In this document: piece after piece, positions 28,348-36,127 of the stretch | Numbering within the stretch: the stretch's first letter is position 1 | Layout of the letters: each line of letters opens with the position of its first letter | DNA from: Cyclobacterium lianum | GTDB lineage: Bacteria; Bacteroidota; Bacteroidia; Cytophagales; Cyclobacteriaceae | DNA: 64,000 nt | NCBI RefSeq assembly: GCF_900143075.1 | Contig: NZ_FRCY01000010.1 | Coordinates: forward strand, 62,001 to 126,000 | Direction of reading: 5' to 3' | The notes under the pieces: generated by a model | What the model saw: the letters and a program-made list of their open reading frames with translations, nothing else | What the model was told of the DNA's origin: nothing | The model's database searches: none | Program-made: the position numbers and the translations under genes

Positions 28348-30027
28348 ATGGCTAATCAAAGTTATGATGCTATTGTCGTTGGTTCCGGAATCAGCGGCGG
28401 ATGGGCAGCAAAAGAGCTGACAGAGAAGGGAATGAAGGTACTCCTCCTGGAAAGGGGCCCCAATGTAGAGCATGTCAAAGATTATAAAAACGCAACCAAA
28501 GCTCCCTGGGAAATTCCCCACCGGGGCAGAAGGACAATCGAAATGTTGGAAAACCATCCCAACCTGAGGAGAGATTACGTGCTGAACGAACTTAATCTGG
28601 ACTGGTGGGCACATGAGGATGATTCACCGTATATCGAAAAGAAGCCGTTTACCTGGTTCCGTGGCTACCAGGTTGGGGGGCGCTCCCTGCTTTGGGGCAG
28701 GCAAAGTTACCGTTGGGCAGATATAGATTTCGAGGCCAATGCAAAGCAGGGAATTGCAGTAGATTGGCCAATTCGCTACAAGGATCTGGCACCCTGGTAC
28801 AGTTACGTAGAAAAATTTGCAGGAATTTCCGGCAACAGGGATGGGTTGGATATTCTGCCAGATGGAGAGTTTATGCCGGCGATTCCATTGAACTGCGTGG
28901 AAAAAGATGTCGCTGACCGCTTGAAGAACCACTTTGGCGGATCCAGGGTGATGACCAATGCCCGGGTGGCCAACATCACACAGCCTCTTCCGGGAAGACC
29001 GGGCTGCCAATACCGCAACAAATGCTCCCTGGGTTGCCCCTTTGGGGGCTACTTCAGCACCCAGTCCTCTACCCTTCCGGCGGCAGAGGCCACCGGTAAT
29101 CTCACACTTCGGCCCTGGTCAATCGTTACCCGGGTACTGTATGACAAAGACAGCAAAAAGGCTACCGGAGTGGAAGTACTCGACGGGGAGACAAACGAGA
29201 CTTACGAATTTGACGCCAAAGTAGTATTTCTGTGCGCATCCGCATTCAACTCAACAGCAGTGCTGATGCGTTCTGCTACTGATATATGGCCGGAGGGTCT
29301 TGGCAGCAGTTCGGGTGAACTGGGCCATAATGTGATGGACCATCATTTCCGCCTTGGCGCCAATGGCACCATAGAGGGCTATGAAGACAAATATTATTTT
29401 GGCAGGAGGCCCGGAGGATTTTATGTGCCCCGCTACAGAAATGTCGGAGACGAAAGCAGAGACTACGTTCGCGGATTTGGGTATCAGGGCGGCGCAAGCC
29501 GTCAGGGATGGAGCCGTACGGTAGCCGAGCTTGATTTTGGTGCCCCGCTAAAGGCTGAGCTTACCGAACCCGGTGCCTGGACCATTGGCATGACTGCCTT
29601 TGGGGAAATACTGCCTTATCATGACAACACCATCAAACTCAGTAAAACCGAGAAGGACAAATGGGGCATGTATGTATTGGAAATGGACGCAGCAATCCGC
29701 GACAACGAAAAGAAAATGCGGGTAGACATGATGAACGATGCCGCAGAAATGCTGGAAGCCGCCGGCGTAAAAGATGTGTCTACTTATGACAGGGGATACA
29801 CTTTCGGACAAGGAATACACGAAATGGGTACAGCAAGGATGGGAAGAGATCCCAAAACTTCTGTTTTGAATGGCAACAACCAGGTCTGGGATGCCAAAAA
29901 CGTATTTGTGACTGATGGTGCCGCCATGGCATCAGCTGCAGCGCAAAACCCCTCCCTGACTTACATGGCCATGACTGCCAGAGCGGCGAATTTCGCCGTG
30001 GAAGAACTCAAGAAAGGCAATTTGTAA
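28348..30027 (+). CDS. GMC family FAD-dependent oxidoreductase (glucoside 3-dehydrogenase-like large subunit)
   Basis: A 559-residue flavoprotein. The FAD-binding GSGISGG is at residues 12-18, with the acidic ribose-binding end LLLERGP soon after. The segment FRGYQVGGRSLLWGRQSYRW and the C-terminal HEMGTARMG plus NVFVTDGAAMASAAAQNPSL are the usual GMC family blocks with the catalytic histidine. It has no export signal of its own; such subunits travel through the Tat system with the small subunit, encoded 19 bases downstream. Together with a cytochrome c they form sugar or glucoside 3-dehydrogenases in known relatives. The exact sugar is not determined. Confidence 0.9.
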   Translation: MANQSYDAIVVGSGISGGWAAKELTEKGMKVLLLERGPNVEHVKDYKNATKAPWEIPHRGRRTIEMLENHPNLRRDYVLNELNLDWWAHEDDSPYIEKKPFTWFRGYQVGGRSLLWGRQSYRWADIDFEANAKQGIAVDWPIRYKDLAPWYSYVEKFAGISGNRDGLDILPDGEFMPAIPLNCVEKDVADRLKNHFGGSRVMTNARVANITQPLPGRPGCQYRNKCSLGCPFGGYFSTQSSTLPAAEATGNLTLRPWSIVTRVLYDKDSKKATGVEVLDGETNETYEFDAKVVFLCASAFNSTAVLMRSATDIWPEGLGSSSGELGHNVMDHHFRLGANGTIEGYEDKYYFGRRPGGFYVPRYRNVGDESRDYVRGFGYQGGASRQGWSRTVAELDFGAPLKAELTEPGAWTIGMTAFGEILPYHDNTIKLSKTEKDKWGMYVLEMDAAIRDNEKKMRVDMMNDAAEMLEAAGVKDVSTYDRGYTFGQGIHEMGTARMGRDPKTSVLNGNNQVWDAKNVFVTDGAAMASAAAQNPSLTYMAMTARAANFAVEELKKGNL

Positions 30028-30046
30028 CACCCAAAAAAGAAACAAG

Positions 30047-30616
30047 ATGACTGTAATGAATAGAAGAGAGGCCCTGAAAAGTGTGGTGCTCATGATGGGC
30101 GGAACCATGGTCGGTGCCAATGTGATCCTCACCGGTTGTGCTCCCGATAAGCAAATAGAAGGGCTGGACTTTTCCGAAGAAGAACTGGCTTATATGGACG
30201 AGATCGGAGAAGCCATCATTCCTACAACTGATACCCCTGGTGCCAAAGCAGCTGGAATCGGGTCATTTATGGCCATGATGGTCAAAGATACCTATACCGA
30301 AGAGCAGCAAAAGAGCTTTATCAATGGCCTGAACAGTTTGAAAAGCAGCTTTAAATCTGAAACCGGCAAAGAATTTATGGATGCTTCCGTAGAGGAGCGG
30401 ACCGCTTTCCTGAATCAGCTCAACAAAGCTGCAATGAATCAGAATTCTGCCGACGAGGATGAGGCGAAATACATTCTGATGATCAAAGACCTGACGCTTC
30501 TGGGCTACTTTACCTCAGAAATAGGTGCGACACAGGCTTTGCGCTTTGTGGAAACCCCCGGTAGATATGATCCCTGTATGGAATACAAAAAAGGAGACAA
30601 GGCCTGGGCGATATAA
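30047..30616 (+). CDS. Gluconate 2-dehydrogenase subunit 3 family protein (Tat-exported small subunit)
   Basis: A 189-residue small subunit for the GMC enzyme encoded just upstream. It carries a twin-arginine start (NRREALKSVVLMMGG) and a lipobox-like LTGC near residue 31, so it is likely a Tat-exported lipoprotein that anchors the complex in the periplasm. The body matches the subunit 3 pattern: LSEEELAYMDEIGEAIIPTT-like segment (here FSEEELAYMDEIGEAIIPTT), PGAKAAGIGSFM and the end block FTSEIGATQALRFVETPGRY. Distance of 19 bases from the GMC gene supports an operon. Confidence 0.92.
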   Translation: MTVMNRREALKSVVLMMGGTMVGANVILTGCAPDKQIEGLDFSEEELAYMDEIGEAIIPTTDTPGAKAAGIGSFMAMMVKDTYTEEQQKSFINGLNSLKSSFKSETGKEFMDASVEERTAFLNQLNKAAMNQNSADEDEAKYILMIKDLTLLGYFTSEIGATQALRFVETPGRYDPCMEYKKGDKAWAI

Positions 30617-30644
30617 ACCGGTGCTGGTCCTTACTGTAAAAATG

Positions 30645-30668
30645 AAGCCCGCTATTTTTGGCGGGCTT
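30645..30668. terminator. Terminator after the GMC operon
   Basis: The stem AAGCCCGC/GCGGGCTT is followed by TTATGTTTTTTAT. The convergent small membrane gene ends inside the same hairpin, so it may serve both strands. Confidence 0.75.
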
Positions 30669-30849
30669 TATGTTTTTTATAGGCAAACCAGTAATAGGCA
30701 GGGAAGACCAGTGCCCTGAGCCGCCAGTCATTTTTCTCATGAAAGCTGAGTTGCTTGTCCCTGTTGATTTTTCGGTAAAGCAGACTGGCCAGAATCAGGT
30801 GTGTCAACACCATTAGCAGGAGGATAGAATAGATTATGAGTTCGTTCAT
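30652..30849 (-). CDS. Small hypothetical membrane protein (65 aa)
   Basis: A short protein with one N-terminal hydrophobic helix (LIIYSILLLMVLTHLILASL) and a basic tail (YWFAYKKHKARQK). I do not recognise a family. Support for a real gene is its start: the ATG overlaps the stop of the upstream methyltransferase-like gene (30846-30849, ATGA), a common sign of coupled translation. Its stop codon lies inside the terminator hairpin. Confidence 0.55.
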   Translation of the reverse strand: MNELIIYSILLLMVLTHLILASLLYRKINRDKQLSFHEKNDWRLRALVFPAYYWFAYKKHKARQK

Positions 30850-31439
30850 TTTTTTAATCTGGGGATAAGCGGCGGAACCTTGTTTTGATACCGGACATAT
30901 TTTTCACCGTACTGCTCCCGCAGTTTTTTTTCTTCGTAGTATATACCGAATGGCAGGTACGATAGCAGGGCCAGCAGGTGAATGAGGGAAGCCATATTCG
31001 GTACATAAAATAAATACCCGGCGAAGATTAATATCAGTCCGGCATACAGCGGATGTCTCATGTATTGATACCAGCCAGTTTTAATGAGGGGTTCTGTTTC
31101 TCTCAGGTCATCGTGCGGCTTTAATCCCAGAAACCTGCTTAGCTCCACCTGTTTCATGCTTTTGGCGGCAATAATGGTTCCGAAGGTAGCGAGCATAAAG
31201 CCCAGATATGTGGTGCCGTTTGAGCGCTCAAAAAGCCAGATGGGATCAATACTGCCTGCAAACAGGAAAATCGCTAAAAAAATAAAGCTGGCAACAAGAC
31301 TATAGCTGAGGCGGTACCATTTATAGGAATTTCCCATCCAGGCTTTGACTTTTCTTTTTATATTGAGGCTTGCCAGGAATGTATGGCTGGCATAAAAAAA
31401 CAACCAGCCCAGGCAGAGGATTAAATATTGCATAAACAC
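30846..31439 (-). CDS. Isoprenylcysteine methyltransferase-like / NnrU-like membrane protein
   Basis: A 197-residue protein with about five membrane segments. The core motif YQYMRHPLYAGLILIFAGY, followed by the ending YYEEKKLREQYGEKYVRYQ, is typical of the isoprenylcysteine carboxyl methyltransferase and phospholipid methyltransferase superfamily. Bacterial members probably methylate small or lipid substrates in the membrane; this one cannot be assigned further. It is divergent from deoC with only 26 bases between the starts, and overlaps the small downstream gene. Confidence 0.75.
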   Translation of the reverse strand: MFMQYLILCLGWLFFYASHTFLASLNIKRKVKAWMGNSYKWYRLSYSLVASFIFLAIFLFAGSIDPIWLFERSNGTTYLGFMLATFGTIIAAKSMKQVELSRFLGLKPHDDLRETEPLIKTGWYQYMRHPLYAGLILIFAGYLFYVPNMASLIHLLALLSYLPFGIYYEEKKLREQYGEKYVRYQNKVPPLIPRLKK

Positions 31440-31465
31440 ACGAATATCTACAATTTGGCCGATTA

Positions 31466-32140
31466 ATGAAAAATTTGCACAGATATATTGAACACACCGT
31501 CCTGCATCCCACCACAGATGAAAAGGTCATCGGAAAACTGATCGCTGAAGCCATAAACTTCCGCTTCAGGGGAGTAGTTGTACCGCCCTTCTGGGTGAAG
31601 AAAGTAAAACGGGAGTTGGCAGCGGAAGACATTCAGGTTGTGACAGTTATTGGTTTTCCGTTTGGATATGGCATGTCGCAGACCAAGGTATTTGAAGCCC
31701 GGCAGGCCATCCGGGATGGCGCGGATGAATTGGATGTGGTATGGTCTCTCACTGCGTTCAAATCCGGCATGAACTGGCCAAAAATTGAGCTGGCCCAGTT
31801 GGCGGAATGCTGTCATGAGGAGGAGAGGTTTCTGAAGGTAATCCTCGAAACAGCCTATCTGGATGAGTCCGAACTGCGTAGTGCCTGTAACATTTGCAGG
31901 GATGCTGGAGTGGATTTTGTCAAAACCTCTACCGGTTTTGCTCCTGAGGGGGCGAAGCCGGAAATCGTCCGGCAAATGCGGGAGTATCTCCCCAGTCAGG
32001 TAGGCATCAAGGCGAGCGGAGGTATCAGGACCCTGGACCAGGCACTCACAATGATCAGCAGCGGAGCCGATCGTATTGGCACGAGCAGTGGTCCGGCAAT
32101 CATGGAAGCCTATCTGGAGGATCAACTTCCGTCTGACTGA
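31466..32140 (+). CDS. deoC: Deoxyribose-phosphate aldolase
   Basis: A 224-residue class I aldolase that splits 2-deoxyribose 5-phosphate into acetaldehyde and glyceraldehyde 3-phosphate in nucleoside breakdown. Catalytic features are the Schiff-base lysine Lys153 in VDFVKTSTGF, the DELDVVW segment around Asp90, and the second lysine in GIKASGGIRT. Length is normal for the family. Its last 41 bases overlap the end of the convergent Na/Pi transporter gene. Cytidine deaminase elsewhere in the window could feed the same pathway. Confidence 0.95.
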   Translation: MKNLHRYIEHTVLHPTTDEKVIGKLIAEAINFRFRGVVVPPFWVKKVKRELAAEDIQVVTVIGFPFGYGMSQTKVFEARQAIRDGADELDVVWSLTAFKSGMNWPKIELAQLAECCHEEERFLKVILETAYLDESELRSACNICRDAGVDFVKTSTGFAPEGAKPEIVRQMREYLPSQVGIKASGGIRTLDQALTMISSGADRIGTSSGPAIMEAYLEDQLPSD

Positions 32141-33302
32141 TTTCTCCCACTACGGGGTTTTTAGGAGGTTCGATTGGTCTTGCCGGTGATTCGGACTGGT
32201 TAAAGTAAATCAGAAAAAAGGGGATTATAAAAAAGGTGAGCAAAATGTAGGCAAACCCCACCAGCCGGGTGTTGGCGGTAGTTCTGCCAAAATGCTTTGC
32301 CAGCCGCACGGGTATGCCTCTGAGCCCGGGGTGCGGTAGAAATATGAGCGTGCCGATCAGGTTAAACAACACATGTACAATGGCAATACTTATCGCCGCT
32401 TCGGTTTTGTAAAAGGCTGCTATCACAGCGGTGATGGTAGTCCCCACATTGGCGCCCATGATGAAGGGAAAGACTTTGCGCAGGGCTACCTTGCCTGTGG
32501 CTACAGCAGTTACCATCAGCGAGGTAGTGATGGTGCTGGATTGGACGGCTGCCGTGAAAAACATTCCGTATAGGAAAGAACGGGTCGGTATATTGAAGAT
32601 ATGCTTTTTGATTTTTTTAAAATTGGGGGTAATCAGTGATTTGTAAGCCAGCGAAGATAACAATTTGATGGAGCCGATCAGGATGAGGATCCCGGTCAGC
32701 AGGGATAGCAATGGCCAGTGCAATAATTCGGCAAGGTAGATACTTACAGGGCGGAGAAAAAAGCCCTGGTAGGCAGCCTCTCCGGGCAATAGCCTGCTGT
32801 CGCTAACAAAAGCCTGGGTGATCCAGGCTGCCGTTTTACTCAACATGCCGAAGTAAATTTCAAGCGGCAGCAGGATGATAACGGAGATGATGTTGAAGAT
32901 ATCGTGGAGTACACCAGCGGAGAGTGCTTTGCGGAAGGATTTTTTTTTCATGATGTACCCGAATGCCACCAGGGTGCTGGTAAGGGTAGTTCCGATATTG
33001 GCACCCATGATCAGGGGAACCGCCTGCGCAAGACTCAGATTGCCTGAAGCCACCAGGACTACCACCATGGCAGAGACAGTAGAACTTGATTGGATCAAAG
33101 CGGTGGTGAGCAATCCAATAAACAAGCCGACAAATGGGTTAATTGTGGCCATAAAAAGGGTATTGGCCATCTCGTTGTTCAGCTTCGCGAGGGCATAGGT
33201 AAGAAAGTCTATGGAGAACATAAAAAACAGCAATCCCAGGACCACAGTCGATATCGTGAGGACATTTTTCTTAAGGGAATTGTTGTAAGGAGTTGTGTTC
33301 AT
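32100..33302 (-). CDS. Na+/phosphate symporter (Na/Pi cotransporter family)
   Basis: A 400-residue inner-membrane transporter with two inverted repeats. Each repeat has the substrate motif: ALIQSSSTVSAMVV in the first half and AAVQSSTITTSLMV in the second, each followed by a matching PLIMGANIGTTLT / PFIMGANVGTTIT segment. The cytoplasmic PhoU-like tail that some members have is absent. The 3' end overlaps deoC by 41 bases on the opposite strand. It is divergent from another likely phosphate transporter at 33617. Confidence 0.9.
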   Translation of the reverse strand: MNTTPYNNSLKKNVLTISTVVLGLLFFMFSIDFLTYALAKLNNEMANTLFMATINPFVGLFIGLLTTALIQSSSTVSAMVVVLVASGNLSLAQAVPLIMGANIGTTLTSTLVAFGYIMKKKSFRKALSAGVLHDIFNIISVIILLPLEIYFGMLSKTAAWITQAFVSDSRLLPGEAAYQGFFLRPVSIYLAELLHWPLLSLLTGILILIGSIKLLSSLAYKSLITPNFKKIKKHIFNIPTRSFLYGMFFTAAVQSSTITTSLMVTAVATGKVALRKVFPFIMGANVGTTITAVIAAFYKTEAAISIAIVHVLFNLIGTLIFLPHPGLRGIPVRLAKHFGRTTANTRLVGFAYILLTFFIIPFFLIYFNQSESPARPIEPPKNPVVGEISQTEVDPPDRLP

Positions 33303-33616
33303 TGAAAAATGGAAGCTACAGCGGCTGATTGAAGATGCAAAATACGTATAGCGGGAAGAGAATTACACGCTTTTCAGGTAAAACTTATGTTAAAATTCGA
33401 ATCACAGAACCGGCTCAGGTAGAATCGATTAAAAAAGGGCCATATAAATGGGTAAGAAATAAAATATTTATATTTTTGACATGGGCTGATATCATTCTTA
33501 AAGTTTTCGGAAAATGCAATTTCAGAACCCGTCGAAAAGGACTTAACAATTTGTTAACACGATCCTTAGAAAATCTTGTTTAATTTGCAGCCTTATTTCA
33601 CGCCAAAGACCAACGC
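33303..33616. other. Divergent intergenic region between the two phosphate transporter genes
   Basis: This 314-base AT-rich spacer contains a perfect palindrome (33543-33557) close to the plus-strand gene and no credible coding region; the 84-codon frame at 33329 has no recognisable content. It must carry promoters for both transporter genes. A TAATTTG near 33581 resembles a -7 box with one base missing. Confidence 0.5.
33543..33557. promoter_or_regulatory. Perfect 15-bp palindrome, candidate operator
   Basis: TTAACAA-T-TTGTTAA is symmetrical over all 15 bases and lies 60 bases before the start of the PiT-like gene, around where a promoter would be. The regulator is unknown. Confidence 0.4.
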
Positions 33617-34747
33617 ATGGCCAAACTAAAAGATCAAAATATTAACCAGGATGCTTTATCAAAAGCAGCTTATTCACTTTTTGATTTCACGAAAAAAGAA
33701 AAGTCATTTTTATTAATCGTTTGCATTTTAGTTTCTGTTGCAGGTATCATCACTCCCTATACCTATGCAGCCATGTGGTTTGGCTTTATGCTTGCTGCCT
33801 ATTCTGCCATAGCCAACGACAGCATACAGACCATAGGTACTTTTATTGCTTCTAACCAGAACCGGAAGTGGTATTTTCTCTGGTTGTTTATGGGCTTGAT
33901 TTTTGTCGGTACCGTTACCTATAGCTGGTTCAGGTACGATGGAGACGTGAGTTATCAGCGTCTTCAGGTTGACGGCCTTGATCAGGCCCCCCAGAGTTTT
34001 GTTTTTTTGCAGATCGCTGCCCCTATTGTATTGTTGGTGATGACCAGGTTAAGGATGCCGGTGTCCACCACATTTTTACTGCTTAATGTGTTTACTTACA
34101 AGGCGGGCACGATCATGGGAGTCATGCAGAAAAGTTTTATCGGTTATCTTCTTGCATTTATCATGGCGATCATCGTCTGGTATGTGCTTGAAAAGTTCGT
34201 TACCAATTATCTGAAAGGGAAGCCTCGGAATTATTGGTACTTTTTACAATGGATCACTTCAGGCTGCCTCTGGGCCGTGTGGATCATGCAGGATGCCGCC
34301 AATATTGCAGTATTTCTCCCAAGGCAACTTGACGTATGGGAATTTTCAGCCTATACCGGATTTGTTTTCCTGGGCCTGGGTGTCTTGTTTTATGTGAAAG
34401 GGGATAAAATACAGGGTATTGTTAATGAAAAGACCCGCGTCACCGATGTCCGGGCAGCTACGATAGTAGACCTGGTTTATGCGGTAATCTTGTTTTACTT
34501 TAAAGCCTACTCAAACATGCCCATGAGTACTACATGGGTGTTTATCGGCCTGTTGGGTGGCAGGGAGCTTTCTATTGCCCTTGCGAAATCGAAAAAATTA
34601 AAAAAGAGGAAGGCCCGATTGGTCAGGGCGTACCGGCTGGCAAAAAACGATCTGGTCAAGGCTGGGATCGGACTCATCGTGTCGCTTATTTTAGCACTGA
34701 TTATCAATGAAGGGGTACGCCAGGAAATCTTTGAAATGATTTTTTAA
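33617..34747 (+). CDS. PiT-related inorganic phosphate transporter-like membrane protein
   Basis: A 376-residue polytopic membrane protein that is often left hypothetical. I see the two-fold signature of the PiT family in altered form: AIANDSIQTIGTF in the first half and MQDAANIAVFLPRQ in the second (compare GANDxANAxGT), plus two MPVSTT / MPMSTT segments at matching places, each followed by a hydrophobic stretch. So it is probably a diverged phosphate or related anion transporter. Its neighbour on the other strand is a Na/Pi symporter, which fits. The stop codon overlaps the tadA start by one base. Confidence 0.72.
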   Translation: MAKLKDQNINQDALSKAAYSLFDFTKKEKSFLLIVCILVSVAGIITPYTYAAMWFGFMLAAYSAIANDSIQTIGTFIASNQNRKWYFLWLFMGLIFVGTVTYSWFRYDGDVSYQRLQVDGLDQAPQSFVFLQIAAPIVLLVMTRLRMPVSTTFLLLNVFTYKAGTIMGVMQKSFIGYLLAFIMAIIVWYVLEKFVTNYLKGKPRNYWYFLQWITSGCLWAVWIMQDAANIAVFLPRQLDVWEFSAYTGFVFLGLGVLFYVKGDKIQGIVNEKTRVTDVRAATIVDLVYAVILFYFKAYSNMPMSTTWVFIGLLGGRELSIALAKSKKLKKRKARLVRAYRLAKNDLVKAGIGLIVSLILALIINEGVRQEIFEMIF

Positions 34748-35199
34748 TGGATGAACTGCAACTGTATTCCGATGAATATTGGATGCAAGAGGCCCTGAAG
34801 CAGGCCCGGATAGCTTTTGAAGAGGGAGAGATCCCGGTGGGTGCTGTGGTGGTCGTGAAAAACCGGATCATCGCCAAAGCCTACAACCAAACCGAAAAGC
34901 TTACAGATGTGACGGCCCATGCTGAGATACTGGCCATTACCGCAGCATCAAATGCGCTGGGTTCCAAGTACCTTCCGGAATGCAGGCTGTACGTTACCCT
35001 GGAGCCTTGTGTCATGTGTGCGGGCGCCATCTACTGGGCGCAACTGGGGGAGCTGCACTACGGAGCAGCCGATCCGAAACGTGGATTTTCGCGCAATGGT
35101 CCTGATCTGCTTCATCCTAAAACGAAAGTCTCCAACGGGCTGCTGCAGGATAATTCCAGGAAATTGTTGCAGGCATTTTTTAATAATCTCAGGAATTAG
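34747..35199 (+). CDS. tadA: tRNA-specific adenosine deaminase
   Basis: A 150-residue zinc deaminase that converts A34 to inosine in tRNA-Arg(ACG). The zinc site is HAE at residues 58-60 (His58, catalytic Glu60) with PCVMC at 87-91 (Cys88, Cys91), followed by AGAIYWAQL. Guanine or other nucleoside deaminases of the same fold are alternatives, but the length and the DNSRKLLQAFFNNLR end fit TadA well. It overlaps the preceding transporter gene by one base. Confidence 0.92.
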   Translation: MDELQLYSDEYWMQEALKQARIAFEEGEIPVGAVVVVKNRIIAKAYNQTEKLTDVTAHAEILAITAASNALGSKYLPECRLYVTLEPCVMCAGAIYWAQLGELHYGAADPKRGFSRNGPDLLHPKTKVSNGLLQDNSRKLLQAFFNNLRN

Positions 35200-35225
35200 A
35201 GATTCAACGGAATAAAAGAACCATT

Positions 35226-35258
35226 TTTGAAGTTCCTTGGTTTGTATGGATAGGTTTT
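35226..35258 (+). promoter_or_regulatory. Candidate promoter of the superoxide dismutase gene
   Basis: TTTG (35226-35229) is followed after 21 bases by TAGGTTTT (35251-35258), seven of eight positions of the Bacteroidota TAnnTTTG box when the free positions are counted. It lies 57 bases before the start codon. Confidence 0.35.
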
Positions 35259-35314
35259 TAATTCGAACCCAATACCATCAACTAAATTAATGTTTAACCT
35301 AAAAGATTAAAATA

Positions 35315-35920
35315 ATGGCTTTTGAACTTCCTAGTTTACCTTATGAAAAAAATGCATTGGAGCCACATATCGATGCCAAGACAATGGAAATACATCATGG
35401 CAAACACCACAATGCCTATGTGACCAAATTGAATGACGCCATAAAAGGCTCGGATCTGGCTTCAAAAAGTATAGAAGATATCATGAAAGGGATCTCCTCT
35501 GCTTCTACGGCCGTCAGAAACAACGGTGGCGGACATTACAACCATTCACTTTTCTGGACTATCTTGTCTCCGAAAGGCGGCGGGGCCCCCTCCGGCGAGC
35601 TTGCAACTGCCATAGATAAGAAATTTGGTTCATTCGATAAGTTTAAGGAGGAATTTTCCAATGCGGCCGCTACCCGATTTGGCTCAGGCTGGGCCTGGTT
35701 GAGTGTCAGTAACGGTGAGTTGCAGGTGAGTTCTACTCCCAATCAGGACAATCCCCTAATGGACATTGCCGAGGTGAAAGGTACGCCTATTCTGGGATTG
35801 GACGTTTGGGAACATGCTTACTACCTGAATTACCAAAATCGTAGGCCAGATTACATCGATGCCTTTTGGAACGTAGTGAACTGGGAGGAAGTAGCGAAAA
35901 AATATGCTGCGGCCAAATAA
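35315..35920 (+). CDS. sodA: Superoxide dismutase (Mn or cambialistic Fe/Mn)
   Basis: A 201-residue enzyme that dismutates superoxide in the cytoplasm. Metal-ligand regions are [21 protein letters not shown] and [19 protein letters not shown], giving the expected three His and one Asp. The GG just before HYNH and a Gln in the segment TPNQDNPL are the residues usually seen in manganese forms, so I favour Mn. It is a single gene with its own terminator. Confidence 0.95.
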   Translation: MAFELPSLPYEKNALEPHIDAKTMEIHHGKHHNAYVTKLNDAIKGSDLASKSIEDIMKGISSASTAVRNNGGGHYNHSLFWTILSPKGGGAPSGELATAIDKKFGSFDKFKEEFSNAAATRFGSGWAWLSVSNGELQVSSTPNQDNPLMDIAEVKGTPILGLDVWEHAYYLNYQNRRPDYIDAFWNVVNWEEVAKKYAAAK

Positions 35921-35949
35921 TACATGCGCTTTCCAAATGCGATCATACT

Positions 35950-35979
35950 ACCCTCCGGTGATTTCCGGGGGGTTTTTTT
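35950..35979 (+). terminator. Terminator of the superoxide dismutase gene
   Basis: The stem ACCCTCCGG/CCGGGGGGT (one T-G wobble) with a 6-base loop is followed by seven T residues. Confidence 0.85.
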
Positions 35980-36127
35980 GTGCGGTTTGCGAACAGCAAA
36001 AGTGTACGGTTGTGGGACAGCTATATTTTTCGAAAATATTATAAATAATTGATAAACAGTCCTATAGGTATTTTTTTTGTATTTGGCACCTTTTTCCCAT
36101 GTCATGGCATAGAACGAATAATCAAAT

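Noticed and set aside
33329-33583. 84-codon frame between the phosphate transporters
   Set aside because: It runs over a palindromic site and into the promoter region of the next gene; composition is not protein-like.
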